DNA from: Planctomycetota bacterium
GTDB taxonomy: Bacteria > Planctomycetota > PLA2 > JAEUHO01
Length of the DNA stretch: 42,094 bases
Assembly (NCBI GenBank): GCA_020851795.1
Contig: JADZCA010000098.1
Span: 1-42,094, forward strand
Reading direction: 5' to 3'
The first letter of the stretch is position 1. Each line of letters starts with the position of its first letter. Of this stretch, positions 16,441-25,191 are shown piece by piece. A model generated the notes under the pieces. That model was given only the letters and a program-made list of their open reading frames with translations, ran no database searches and was not told where the DNA came from. The translations under genes and the position numbers were made by a program.

Positions 16441-16880
16441 GTGCCCCCCCGGGTCGGAGCCGACGGGACCGCTCCGACCCCGCGAACGGTGAGCACGGGC
16501 TCCGACCCTGCGCTCGGTGCGCACGGGCTCCGACCCCGTGATCGGTGAGCACGGGCTCCGACCCCGTGATCGGTGAGCGTCTGCTCCGACCCCGCGCTCA
16601 CCGACTTCGGGGTCGGAGCTGGCGCGAGCCGTTCCGCCCCGCGAACGGTGAGCGCGGGCTCGCGAACGGTGGACCCGCCCATCCACGCCGAGCGCCCCCC
16701 CCGGGTCGGAGCCGACGGGAACCGCTCCGCCCCTCGAACGGTGAGCACCGGCTCCGACCCTGCGCTCGGTGAGCACGGGCTCCGACCCCGCGCTCGGTGA
16801 GCACTAGCTCCGACCCCGTGATCGGTGAGCGTCTGCTCCGACCCCGTGATCGGTGAGCACTTGCTCCGACCCCGATCGAA
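16419..16880. repeat. Two arrays of 28-bp tandem repeats within a ~252-bp duplication
   Basis: The core word CGGTGAGC (once CGGTGCGC) starts at 16487, 16515, 16543 and 16571, then again at 16739, 16767, 16795, 16823 and 16851: exact 28-bp spacing in both arrays. The unit reads approximately CGGTGAGCACGGGCTCC followed by GACCCCGTGAT. Each array is preceded by the same leader (GACCCGCCCATCCACGCCGAG, then GGGTCGGAGCCGACGGGA), at 16419 and 16671, so the whole block is a duplication about 252 bp apart. Within units CCCGTG and CACGGG can pair. 28 is not a multiple of three, arguing against coding. There are no spacers, so it is not CRISPR. It fills the 547-bp gap before the selenoprotein genes. Confidence 0.9.
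16583..16619. repeat. Long inverted repeat at the end of 28-bp array 1
   Basis: GCTCCGACCCC (16583-16593) is perfectly complementary to GGGGTCGGAGC (16609-16619), with a 15-base loop. It arises where one 28-bp unit is followed by an inverted unit. Confidence 0.75.
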
Positions 16881-16896
16881 GGGTTCAGTAGGCGCG

Positions 16897-17598
16897 ATGG
16901 GACGCCGCCGAGCTGCTGCCGTCGTGGTCGCTGCCGCGCTCAGCGCGTGCGGGAACGAGGCGACGACGCGTGGAAGCCCGCCGCCGACGACGCCCGCGGC
17001 CGCAGCGGCCCCCGCGATGCCCGCCCCCCCGGCGGCGACGCCGACGCCACCGCCCGCCGTGCCGCCGACACCCGCCCCGACGCCGCCGCTCAAGCCGCCC
17101 CCCACTGCACCCCAGACGCCGCCGCCCATCGCCCCGCGCGCCAAGGAGGCCCACGCCATGCCCCAGGTCGGCGACCCCGCCCCCGCGTTCCGCGTGAAGG
17201 ACCAGACCGGCCGCGAGCGCACGCTCGAGGAGTTCCGCGGCCGCCGCGTCGTCCTCTGGTGGTTCCCCAAGGCCTCGACCCCCGGTTGAACGGTCGAAGG
17301 TTGCGGGTTCCGCGACCTCCACGACGCCTTCGCGAAGAAGAACACCGTGATCCTCGGCGCGTCGTTCGACACGCCCGACGAGAATGAGGCCTTCGCCAAG
17401 GCCCAGCGCTTCCCGTTCGACATCCTCTGCGATACCGACCGGTCGGTCGGCATCGCCTTCGGCGTCGCCGCCGACGCCAAGGCGGGCTACCCCAAGCGCG
17501 TGACGTTCGTGATCGGCGCCGACGGCCGCATCGAGCAGGTCATCGAGAAGGTGGACGTCCGCAGCCACCCGAGCGCGCTGCTCGAGTCGCTCCGCTGA
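16897..17598 (+). CDS. Selenocysteine-containing PrxQ/BCP-type peroxiredoxin, lipoprotein
   Basis: 233 codons with one in-frame TGA at 17287-17289 read as selenocysteine (residue 131). The thioredoxin-fold peroxiredoxin runs without interruption through it: VGDPAPAFRVKDQTGRERTL, VVLWWFPKASTPG, Sec, TVEGCGFRDLHDAF, VILGASFDTPDEN, FPFDILCDTDRSVG, KRVTFVIGADGRIEQV. In the BCP family this position is the peroxidatic Cys (TPGCT) and the resolving Cys lies five residues on, here C136. So it is a selenol peroxidase reducing peroxides at the expense of a thiol donor. A hairpin with a G-starting loop begins 17 nt after the TGA. Residues 1-18 form a lipoprotein signal (ALSAC) followed by a Pro/Ala/Thr linker (about 25-85). 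An in-frame ATG at 17158 with a perfect AAGGAGG could start a cytoplasmic 146-residue form. Conventional annotation would split the gene at the TGA. Confidence 0.93.
17143..17149 (+). promoter_or_regulatory. Strong internal Shine-Dalgarno AAGGAGG in the Sec-peroxiredoxin gene
   Basis: AAGGAGG lies eight bases before the in-frame ATG at 17158, exactly where the catalytic domain starts (MPQVGDPAPAF). The upstream ATG at 16897 has only a distant GAAGGG. It either marks the true start or gives a second, unexported isoform. Confidence 0.6.
17299..17317 (+). promoter_or_regulatory. Putative bacterial SECIS hairpin, Sec-peroxiredoxin
   Basis: GGTTGCGG (17299-17306) pairs with CCGCGACC (17310-17317), eight pairs including one G-T, around the loop GTT. 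The loop begins with G and is separated from the TGA by 17 bases. Both properties meet the published pattern for bacterial SECIS elements (short stem-loop just downstream of UGA with G in the first two loop positions). The stem includes the resolving-Cys codon. Confidence 0.7.
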
Positions 17599-17620
17599 CC
17601 GCCGCACAAGGCACCGCCGC

Positions 17621-17646
17621 CGCCGGGGCGTCGCGGCGCCCCGGCG
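17621..17646 (+). terminator. Hairpin after Sec-peroxiredoxin gene
   Basis: CGCCGGGGCG-TCGCGG-CGCCCCGGCG, a perfect 10-bp stem with a six-base loop, 22 bases after the stop. No U-tract, so termination may be partial or the hairpin may stabilise the mRNA 3' end. The rest of 17599-17913 holds no gene, only the promoter candidate listed at 17836. Confidence 0.4.
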
Positions 17647-17835
17647 TCCGCGGTCGCGGCGGGCCCGCGCGACCGGAGGCGGCCGTGGGTTGGACGCTCC
17701 CCCGGGCGGCGGCCCTCGGTCCCCGACGACGTCGGCCCCCTCCGACCCGCGGGGCGCGCGGAGGGTGGCCGCCGAACGAGCCCCCGCCGCGTCCGGCGAG
17801 GGAGGGACCTAAGTCCCACCCTCGCAGGGGCTGCG

Positions 17836-17863
17836 TTGCAGCGTCGGCCGCCGTTTGTACGAT
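17836..17863 (+). promoter_or_regulatory. Candidate promoter of the second selenoprotein gene
   Basis: TTGCAG (17836-17841) and TACGAT (17858-17863) are separated by 16 bp. The surrounding bases are the least GC-rich of the gap. A start near 17870 would leave a leader of about 45 nt containing AAGGAG at 17900-17905, eight bases before the ATG. Confidence 0.35.
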
Positions 17864-17913
17864 TCCCTGTTGAAGCGTGGGCGACAAGTCCGCCTGCGCA
17901 AGGAGCCCCCTAC

Positions 17914-18699
17914 ATGCGGAAGCCGATGATGGCGGCCGTCGCGAGCGCCTTCGCGCTCGCGTCCTTCGCCGCCGCCCCGTTCCACGCCTCCGGCGAGTGC
18001 TGAGGCCGTTCCTCGGCCAGTGTGGCCGAGCTGCAGGTGCGCTGGGAGACGCTCGACGCGATCCCCGCGCTCGAGACTGCTGCGCCTGTCGTGACCGGTG
18101 AGGGCGTGTCCGCCCCCACGCCGGAGTCCGCGGCGCCCGCGAAGTCCGCGATGAGCGCGGACAAGCCCTACGTGGTGTACGTGACCGACCCGGGCGCCGA
18201 CGCCAAGGCGATCGACGCGATCGAGAAGGTCATCTTCGACGACGACCGCATCCAGCTCGGGACGAAGGCGTTCCACATGGTGCGGATGACGCCGGAGGCC
18301 GCCACGGCCGACCCCATCCTCAAGGAGAAGGGCGGCAAGGAGATCCCGCGGCTCATCCTCGTCACGGCCGACCTCAAGTCGGTCAAGGCCGTCGAGGGCA
18401 ACGCCCTCAAGGTCAGCGAGGTCTGGAGCGGCATGAAGGCGGTCGCCGGCCGGCACTACAAGCAGGACCTCGACACGGTCGTCAAGGAGCTGCTCTCCGT
18501 GCTCGGCGAGTTCGACAAGATCGCCAAGGCCCGCACGGTCGTCGACGAGAAGGAGAAGCGTCTCGCCGACAAGATGACGCCGGCCGACCAGAAGGACCTC
18601 GAGGCCAAGCGCGCCGAGCTCGACGCGAAGCAGAAGAAGGCCGAGGCCCAGCGCGACAAGCTCCTCGAGCTGAAGGCCAAGGACGCGAAGGCGGCCTGA
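17914..18699 (+). CDS. Exported Cys-Sec selenoprotein with thioredoxin-like region (unassigned family)
   Basis: 262 codons including an in-frame TGA at 18001-18003, read as selenocysteine (residue 30). Start: ATG 17914 with AAGGAG eight bases upstream. Residues 1-24 form a signal peptide (AVASAFALASFAAA) and the mature N-terminus carries ECUGRSS, a vicinal Cys29-Sec30 pair. Stopping at the TGA would leave only a 29-residue signal-peptide fragment, while the downstream frame is open for 232 codons and has no ribosome site of its own. Residues about 80-165 resemble a thioredoxin fold (PYVVYVTDPGADAKAID, EIPRLILVTADLKSV) but lack CxxC. The tail (about 200-261) is a charged Lys/Glu/Ala helix. I do not recognise the family. 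A periplasmic redox role, perhaps with the upstream Sec-peroxiredoxin, is inference. Confidence 0.87.
18012..18030 (+). promoter_or_regulatory. Putative bacterial SECIS hairpin, Cys-Sec protein
   Basis: CTCGGCC (18012-18018) pairs perfectly with GGCCGAG (18024-18030) around the loop AGTGT. The loop starts 15 bases after the TGA and has G at its second position. Distance, size and loop G fit the bacterial SECIS pattern. Confidence 0.7.
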
Positions 18700-18729
18700 C
18701 GCTCGGTTCCCGCATGCAGACTGTGCTCG

Positions 18730-18763
18730 CCGGGCGGCCCCTCGGGGCCGCCCGGTTCTCTTT
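18730..18763 (+). terminator. Rho-independent-type terminator of the selenoprotein unit
   Basis: CCGGGCGGCCCC (18730-18741), TC loop, GGGGCCGCCCGG (18744-18755): a perfect 12-bp stem followed by TTCTCTTT. It is one of only two hairpins in the window followed by a T-rich tract, and lies 30 bases after the stop codon. Confidence 0.8.
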
Positions 18764-18767
18764 CCGG

Positions 18768-18773
18768 TAGGCT
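18768..18773 (+). promoter_or_regulatory. -10 box TAGGCT, probable leaderless promoter of DsrE-like gene
   Basis: TAGGCT ends seven bases before the GTG at 18781 and follows directly on the terminator, so the DsrE-sigma54 pair has its own promoter. No Shine-Dalgarno sequence. Confidence 0.5.
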
Positions 18774-18780
18774 CGTCGGC

Positions 18781-19164
18781 GTGACGCTCCCGCACCCTTC
18801 CCCGCTCGCGGTGCTCCTCCTCTGCTCGACGGACGACCCGGACCGCGCGGCGGCCGCGCTCCTCGCCGCCCGCGCCGCCGCCGTGTTCGGCGCGACCCCG
18901 CGGCCCGCCGTCCTGCTGCTCGAGAGCGAAGGCGTGCGTCTCGGCGCGAAGGGCGTCGCGGAGGCGATCTCGGGCGGCGGCCGCCCCGACGCGAAGGACG
19001 CGCTGGCGTCGTTCGTCCGCGCGGGCGGGCGTGTGCTCGTCGCACGCGCCGCGTGGGCCGAGCGCGGCTACCAGGACGACGCGCTCGTCGAGGGCGCGTC
19101 CCTCTGCGGACCGTCGGCGCTCGCCGAGCTCGCCGCCTCGCACTACGCGATCGCGTCGTTCTGA
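18781..19164 (+). CDS. DsrE-like small protein
   Basis: 127 residues from a GTG. The pattern resembles DsrE/DsrF-type folds: a first strand LAVLLLCSTDD, helix AALLAARAAAVFG, second strand AVLLLESEGVRLGAKGVAEAI, then AGGRVLVARAAWAERGYQDDALVEGASLCGPSALAELA. The sole late Cys (near 111, SLCGPS) is near the end where some DsrE-like proteins carry a persulfide cysteine. Some family members move sulfur between partners; a regulatory or sulfur-carrier role here is inference. The sigma54 activator starts two bases after its stop, so the two are cotranscribed and probably functionally linked. Confidence 0.6.
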   Translation: MTLPHPSPLAVLLLCSTDDPDRAAAALLAARAAAVFGATPRPAVLLLESEGVRLGAKGVAEAISGGGRPDAKDALASFVRAGGRVLVARAAWAERGYQDDALVEGASLCGPSALAELAASHYAIASF

Positions 19165-19166
19165 CG

Positions 19167-21062
19167 ATGCCGGTCACGGATCGCCTCGTCCGGGTCGCCG
19201 GCCGGACCAGCGCGGAGGCCGTCGACGTCGGCGCGGGCGTCGTGCTCGGGCGCGGCGAGGACGTCACGCTGCGTCTCTTCGACGAGACTGCGTCCCGCCG
19301 CCACGCGGTCGTGCGTCCCGAGGGCGGCCGCGTCGTCGTCGAGGACCTCGGCTCGGCGAACGGGACCCGCGTCAACGGGGCCCGCGTGCCCCGCGCGATC
19401 CTCGCCGACGGCGACGAGGTCGCGATCGGTGACGTGCGGCTGCGCTTCGAGGCCGCCGCGACGGCCGACCGCCCGACGCGCGTCGTGGACGAGGGCCCCG
19501 ACGACGCCCGCGTCGAGGCCGCGGTGGACCCCGCCGCCGCCGACCCCGCGCGCGGCGGGGGGGCGGACGCGCTCGCGCGCCTCGCCCTCGTCTGCCGCGG
19601 CGCCGAGGTCGCCGCGGGCGCGCGCGACGCCGACGGGCTCGCGCAGGCGCTCGTGGACCTGCTCGCCGACGCGCTCCGCGCCGACCGCGTGACGATGCTC
19701 GTCGGCCGCGGCGACGCCCTGCGCGTCGCCGCCGACCACCCGCGGGGGCAGGGCGCCACGCCCACGTCGCGCACGCTGACCCGACGCGTGCTGCGCGACG
19801 GCGAGGCCGTCCTCGTGCGCGACGGGGCCGACGCCGCCGCACGCGGCGCCCACGCGAGCCTCGTCGCGAGCCCCTTCCGCGCGACGATGGCCGCGCCGCT
19901 CGCGACCGCGGAGGGCGTCGCGGGCCTGCTCGTCGTCGAGGCGAGGACGGCCGGCCGCTTCGACGCCGACGACCTCGCCGCGCTCGCGGCCGTCGCGCGC
20001 CCGGCCGCGCTGGCGCTGCGCACGCTCGACGCGCTCTCGACCGCGCGCGCGGAGGTCCGCCGCCTCGCGTCGAGGCCCGGCGCGGGCCCGGGCGACGTCC
20101 TCGGCCGCTCCGCCGCCGTCGCGCGCATGCTCGAGACCGTGGACCGCGCGGCCGCCTCCGACGCGACGGTGCTCGTGCTCGGCGAGACGGGCACGGGCAA
20201 GGAGCTCGTGGCCCGCCGCGTCCACGAGCGCAGCGCGCACCGCGCCGGCCCCTTCGTCGCGCTCAACTGCGGCGCGCTCGTCGAGGGGCTCGTCGAGAGC
20301 GAGCTGTTCGGCCACGAGCGCGGCGCCTTCACCGGCGCCGACGCCCGCAAGGAGGGCCGCATCGCCGCCGCCGCGGGCGGCACGCTCTTCCTCGACGAGG
20401 TCGGCGAGCTGTCGCTCCCGCTGCAGGCGAAGCTGCTGCGCGTGCTCTCCGACCGCACCTACACGCGCGTCGGCGGCCACGAGACGCTGCGCCTGCAGTG
20501 CCGCCTCGTGGCGGCCACCCACCGCGACCTGCGCGCCGCGGTCGCGCAGGGCCGCTTCCGCGAGGACCTCTGGTACCGCCTCGCCGTCGTCACGGTCGAG
20601 TGCCCGCCGCTGCGCGACCGGGGCGACGACGTCGAGACGCTCGCCGAGGCGTTCGTCGAGCGCGTCGCCGCGCGCCTCGGCCGCCGCACGCCCACGCTCT
20701 CGGCCGACGCGCGCGCGCGGCTGCGCGCCCACCGCTGGCCCGGCAACGTGCGCGAGCTCGAGAACGCCGTCGAGCGCGCGATCGTGCTGGCGTCGGGCGA
20801 CGTGCTCACGGCCGCCGACCTCCCGCGCGAGGTCGGCGCGCCGGCCCCCGCGACGCCCTCGCCCGCGGGCGAGGTGCTCACGGTGGCGGAGGCCGAGAAG
20901 CGCGCGATCCTCGCCGCGCTCGCCGCGACCAAGGGACGCAAGGGCGAGGCGGCCGCCCTGCTCGGCATCTCGTGGCCGACGCTCAACCGCAAGCTGCGCG
21001 AGTACGGCGACCCCGCCGCGCCGCCCGACGCCGACCGCCCCGGCGACGTCCCGCCGCGCTGA
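19167..21062 (+). CDS. FHA-GAF-AAA+ sigma54-dependent transcriptional activator
   Basis: 631 residues from the ATG at 19167. An N-terminal FHA phosphothreonine-binding domain (about 20-95: LGRGEDVTLRLFDETASRRHA, LGSANGTRVNG) is followed by a GAF-type sensor domain (about 135-290). The AAA+ domain has Walker A GETGTGKE (339-346), the sigma54-contact loop GAFTGA (386-391), Walker B GGTLFLDEVGEL and the arginine-finger region FREDLWYRL. A Fis-type helix-turn-helix ends it (KGRKGEAAALLGISWPTLNRKLREYG). So it is a bona fide enhancer-binding protein activated by a kinase or bound ligand. Two Hanks kinases lie nearby (21259 and 12618), plausible sources of phosphothreonine. It is coupled with the DsrE-like protein. 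Confidence 0.96.
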   Translation: MPVTDRLVRVAGRTSAEAVDVGAGVVLGRGEDVTLRLFDETASRRHAVVRPEGGRVVVEDLGSANGTRVNGARVPRAILADGDEVAIGDVRLRFEAAATADRPTRVVDEGPDDARVEAAVDPAAADPARGGGADALARLALVCRGAEVAAGARDADGLAQALVDLLADALRADRVTMLVGRGDALRVAADHPRGQGATPTSRTLTRRVLRDGEAVLVRDGADAAARGAHASLVASPFRATMAAPLATAEGVAGLLVVEARTAGRFDADDLAALAAVARPAALALRTLDALSTARAEVRRLASRPGAGPGDVLGRSAAVARMLETVDRAAASDATVLVLGETGTGKELVARRVHERSAHRAGPFVALNCGALVEGLVESELFGHERGAFTGADARKEGRIAAAAGGTLFLDEVGELSLPLQAKLLRVLSDRTYTRVGGHETLRLQCRLVAATHRDLRAAVAQGRFREDLWYRLAVVTVECPPLRDRGDDVETLAEAFVERVAARLGRRTPTLSADARARLRAHRWPGNVRELENAVERAIVLASGDVLTAADLPREVGAPAPATPSPAGEVLTVAEAEKRAILAALAATKGRKGEAAALLGISWPTLNRKLREYGDPAAPPDADRPGDVPPR

Positions 21063-21089
21063 ACGTCTCGTTCAACACGACGTTCAGCG
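21057..21089. repeat. 11-bp inverted repeat at the sigma54-activator stop codon
   Basis: CGCTGAACGTC (21057-21067) and GACGTTCAGCG (21079-21089) are perfectly complementary, with an 11-base loop that itself contains CGTTCAA. The left arm includes the TGA stop. It could be a terminator without U-tract or an operator for the following kinase gene. Confidence 0.55.
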
Positions 21090-21258
21090 AGGACCGCGCG
21101 ACGGCACGGGTCCCGGGGCGCCCCGGGACCCGCGCCGACGCAACCGGCTCCCCCGCCGTCGGTTAGGCGGTTTCTCACCCCGGACGGTGCCGATGGCACG
21201 GCGTGTGATCTTCCCGTCCCCCATGCGGCCGGACACCATGCCCGTTCGGAGCCCTCTC

Positions 21259-23193
<1,935 letters not shown>

Positions 23194-23302
23194 GCCCCCG
23201 CCCGCTCACGCTCCCGCCCTCCGTCTCTCGTCCCTGACCCGCGCCTGCCGCGCGACCGGGGACGCCGTCTGTCCCCGTCCCGTCCTTCTTCGGAGCAAAT
23301 CG

Positions 23303-24109
23303 ATGCTGCACAAGCTCTTGGTCGCCACCGCCGTGGTCGGTGGCGTGGTCTTCTTCGTCGGCACCGACGTCGTCGGGTCGGCGGTCCGGCGCGCACGCGA
23401 GTCGGTGCGCGCGTCCCTCACGTCCGACGTGCCGCTGCGCACGCAGGTCGCCCAGGCCCGCGCGCAGATCGACAAGTACGCCGAGAACGTGATCCGCGGC
23501 GAGATCGCGGCCGAGGCCCTCGCCGACACGATCGTGCGCACCGAGCGCGAGGTCGCGGCGCGCCGCGGCGCGGTCGAGCGCGAGCGCGTCGCGCTCGCCT
23601 CGCTCAAGGCCACGCTCGAGCAGCGCGGCACCGCGACGCTCGCGGTCGCGACGCCCGACGGCGCGCCGCCCGCGCCGGCGAGCGACGACGACCGGGCGAC
23701 CGTGCGGCGTGCCCGCGCGTTCCAGACGGCGACGTCGATCCTCGAGCGTCGCGAGCAGGACCTCGAGGCCCTGCGCCGCGACCACGCGACGACGCGGCAG
23801 GAGGTCGAGGCCGCCAAGGCGGCGCAGGCTCGGCTCGCCGAGGAGGTCGCGCTGCTCGAGGCCGAGATCGAGGCGCTCGAGGCCCGCACGGCCGTCGCGC
23901 AGACGCGCAAGGCGCACGACGCGGAGATCGACCGCAGCGGCTACGGCGAGGCGGAGGCGAAGATCGCCGAGATCCGCAAGAAGGTGCGCGAGCAGGACCG
24001 GCGCCTCGAGTACTACGCCCGCAAGAGCGAGGTGCTCCGCGGCGTGGACGCCCTCGACCCGTTCGCCGGCGAGTCCGCAGTGGACGCGCTGCGCGCCGCC
24101 CTCGACTGA
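23303..24109 (+). CDS. Membrane-anchored coiled-coil protein of unknown function
   Basis: 268 residues from the ATG at 23303 with CGGAG seven bases upstream. An N-terminal hydrophobic helix (LLVATAVVGGVVFFVGTDVVG, about 4-25) acts as anchor or signal. The rest is highly charged and helical: about 45-105 and 140-250 are heptad-like coiled coils rich in Glu, Arg and Ala (EQDLEALRRDHATTRQEVEAA, EEVALLEAEIEALEA). There is no Cys and no catalytic motif. It probably organises a structure at the membrane. Family not recognised. Confidence 0.75.
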   Translation: MLHKLLVATAVVGGVVFFVGTDVVGSAVRRARESVRASLTSDVPLRTQVAQARAQIDKYAENVIRGEIAAEALADTIVRTEREVAARRGAVERERVALASLKATLEQRGTATLAVATPDGAPPAPASDDDRATVRRARAFQTATSILERREQDLEALRRDHATTRQEVEAAKAAQARLAEEVALLEAEIEALEARTAVAQTRKAHDAEIDRSGYGEAEAKIAEIRKKVREQDRRLEYYARKSEVLRGVDALDPFAGESAVDALRAALD

Positions 24110-24121
24110 CGACCCTCAGCG

Positions 24122-24156
24122 CGGTGCCAGGCACCGCACTGCGGTGCCTGGCACCG
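24122..24156. repeat. GGTGCC self-complementary repeat, copy 2
   Basis: CGGTGCCAGGCACCG (24122-24136) and CGGTGCCTGGCACCG (24142-24156) are perfect reverse complements with a 5-base spacer, and each arm is almost palindromic. Same flank (CAGCGC) as copy 1 at 3825. It lies between two genes on the same strand and ends 57 bases before the next start. Confidence 0.85.
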
Positions 24157-24212
24157 ATTCGCGGCCCGCGGCCGTCGCCGCGGGCCGCCCCCCGCAGACC
24201 GAGGAGGCTCTC

Positions 24213-25019
24213 GTGCGTTGCGCTCGCTCCCGTTGGCGCTCGTTCCTCGCCGCGCTCGCCGCACTCGTCGTCGCCACGGGCCTCGCCCTCGAAGCGTGGT
24301 GCGCCACCGACCGCGCCCGCGCACCCGGCCGCGCGCACGACGTCGCCGCCGCGGAGGCGGCCGCGCGCACGCACCCCTCCGCGGCCGCCTACGAGCGCCT
24401 CGCCGGCGCGGCCCTCGCCGCCGGCCGGGCCTCCGACGCCGCGACGGCCGCCGTCGTGGCGTCCAAGCTCGCCCCGGGCGACGCCCGCCGCGCGGCGCTC
24501 GCCGAGGCCGCGGTGGACGCGGCCCTGCGCGCGACGCTGCGCGACGGCGTCCGGCCCGTCGCCGGCGTCGGGGCGGTGCTCCTGCTCGCGCTCTGGGTGG
24601 CCGGCGCGCGGGTGCGTGCGCGAACCCGCGCGCGGGAGGCCGCGATCGCCGGCGCGCTCGCCCGCGTCGTGCTCGCCGTCGAGGGCGAGGGCACCTCGCG
24701 CGGCGACCGCGCCCAGCTGACGGCAGCGACGACCGCGCTCGTCGTGGACGTGCACGCGGACCCGGTGCTCGACGCGGTGCCCGACCGCCCGCCGCTGGTG
24801 GTGACGCTCTCGCACGGCGAGGCCGGCCGCACGGTACGGCTCGCGCCGCGCCGCGACGTCGGCGGCGGCGCAGCGCGCTTCCGCGTCGCCGGCGACGCCC
24901 TGCGCGAGGTGCTCGCGCACGCGGGCCGCTGGCGCCTGCTCGTGCGCATGGACGGCGCGCTGCTCGGCACCGCCGAGGTCGTCGTCGCCCCGCGCGCCAC
25001 CGCGCGCGCCGCCGCGTAG
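24213..25019 (+). CDS. Two-helix membrane protein with TPR-like segment, unknown function
   Basis: 268 residues from a GTG preceded by GAGGAGG. A first hydrophobic helix at about 11-26 (LAALAALVVATGLALEA) is followed by a short helical repeat segment (AYERLAGAALAAGRASDAATAAVVASKLAPGD, TPR-like). A second helix lies at about 113-130 (GVGAVLLLALWVAGARV). The C-terminal domain (about 150-265) is beta-rich (LVVTLSHGEAGRTVRLAPRR, WRLLVRMDGALLGTAEVVVA). No motif identifies it. The arrangement would put the TPR-like part outside the membrane and the C-terminal part inside. Confidence 0.7.
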   Translation: MRCARSRWRSFLAALAALVVATGLALEAWCATDRARAPGRAHDVAAAEAAARTHPSAAAYERLAGAALAAGRASDAATAAVVASKLAPGDARRAALAEAAVDAALRATLRDGVRPVAGVGAVLLLALWVAGARVRARTRAREAAIAGALARVVLAVEGEGTSRGDRAQLTAATTALVVDVHADPVLDAVPDRPPLVVTLSHGEAGRTVRLAPRRDVGGGAARFRVAGDALREVLAHAGRWRLLVRMDGALLGTAEVVVAPRATARAAA

Positions 25020-25146
25020 CGAGCCGCGCGGGTCCCGTCGAGGTGCCGCCGCGTGCGCCCCGGCGTCGGTCCCGGGGCCGACGTCCCACCGGGGCGGGCG
25101 CGACGCCGACGCTCCGCCGCCGCTCCGGAGCGCGAGCGTGCGGCGG

Positions 25147-25152
25147 TAGGCT
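25147..25152 (+). promoter_or_regulatory. -10 box TAGGCT upstream of aldehyde dehydrogenase
   Basis: 39 bases before the ATG at 25192; the leader contains GGGAGGA as ribosome site. This is the leadered variant of the recurrent box. Confidence 0.4.
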
Positions 25153-25191
25153 GTGCTTCCGCGTCGAGGTCGGCGCGGGAGGACGACGACC

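Noticed and set aside
16545..16800. Short open frames across the 28-bp repeats
   Set aside because: The repeat period is not a multiple of three and the predicted peptides simply repeat the array; no ribosome sites.
16419..16880. CRISPR array
   Set aside because: The 28-bp unit is contiguous with no spacers and units vary in sequence; no cas genes.
17287..17289. TGA as a nonsense mutation making a peroxiredoxin pseudogene
   Set aside because: It falls exactly on the peroxidatic residue, is followed by a SECIS-like hairpin, and a second gene with the same feature lies next to it.
17825..17840. Sigma54 -24/-12 promoter before the second selenoprotein gene
   Set aside because: TTGCA is present but the GG element is at the wrong spacing (9 instead of 10 bases between GG and GC) and the -24 hexamer does not match.
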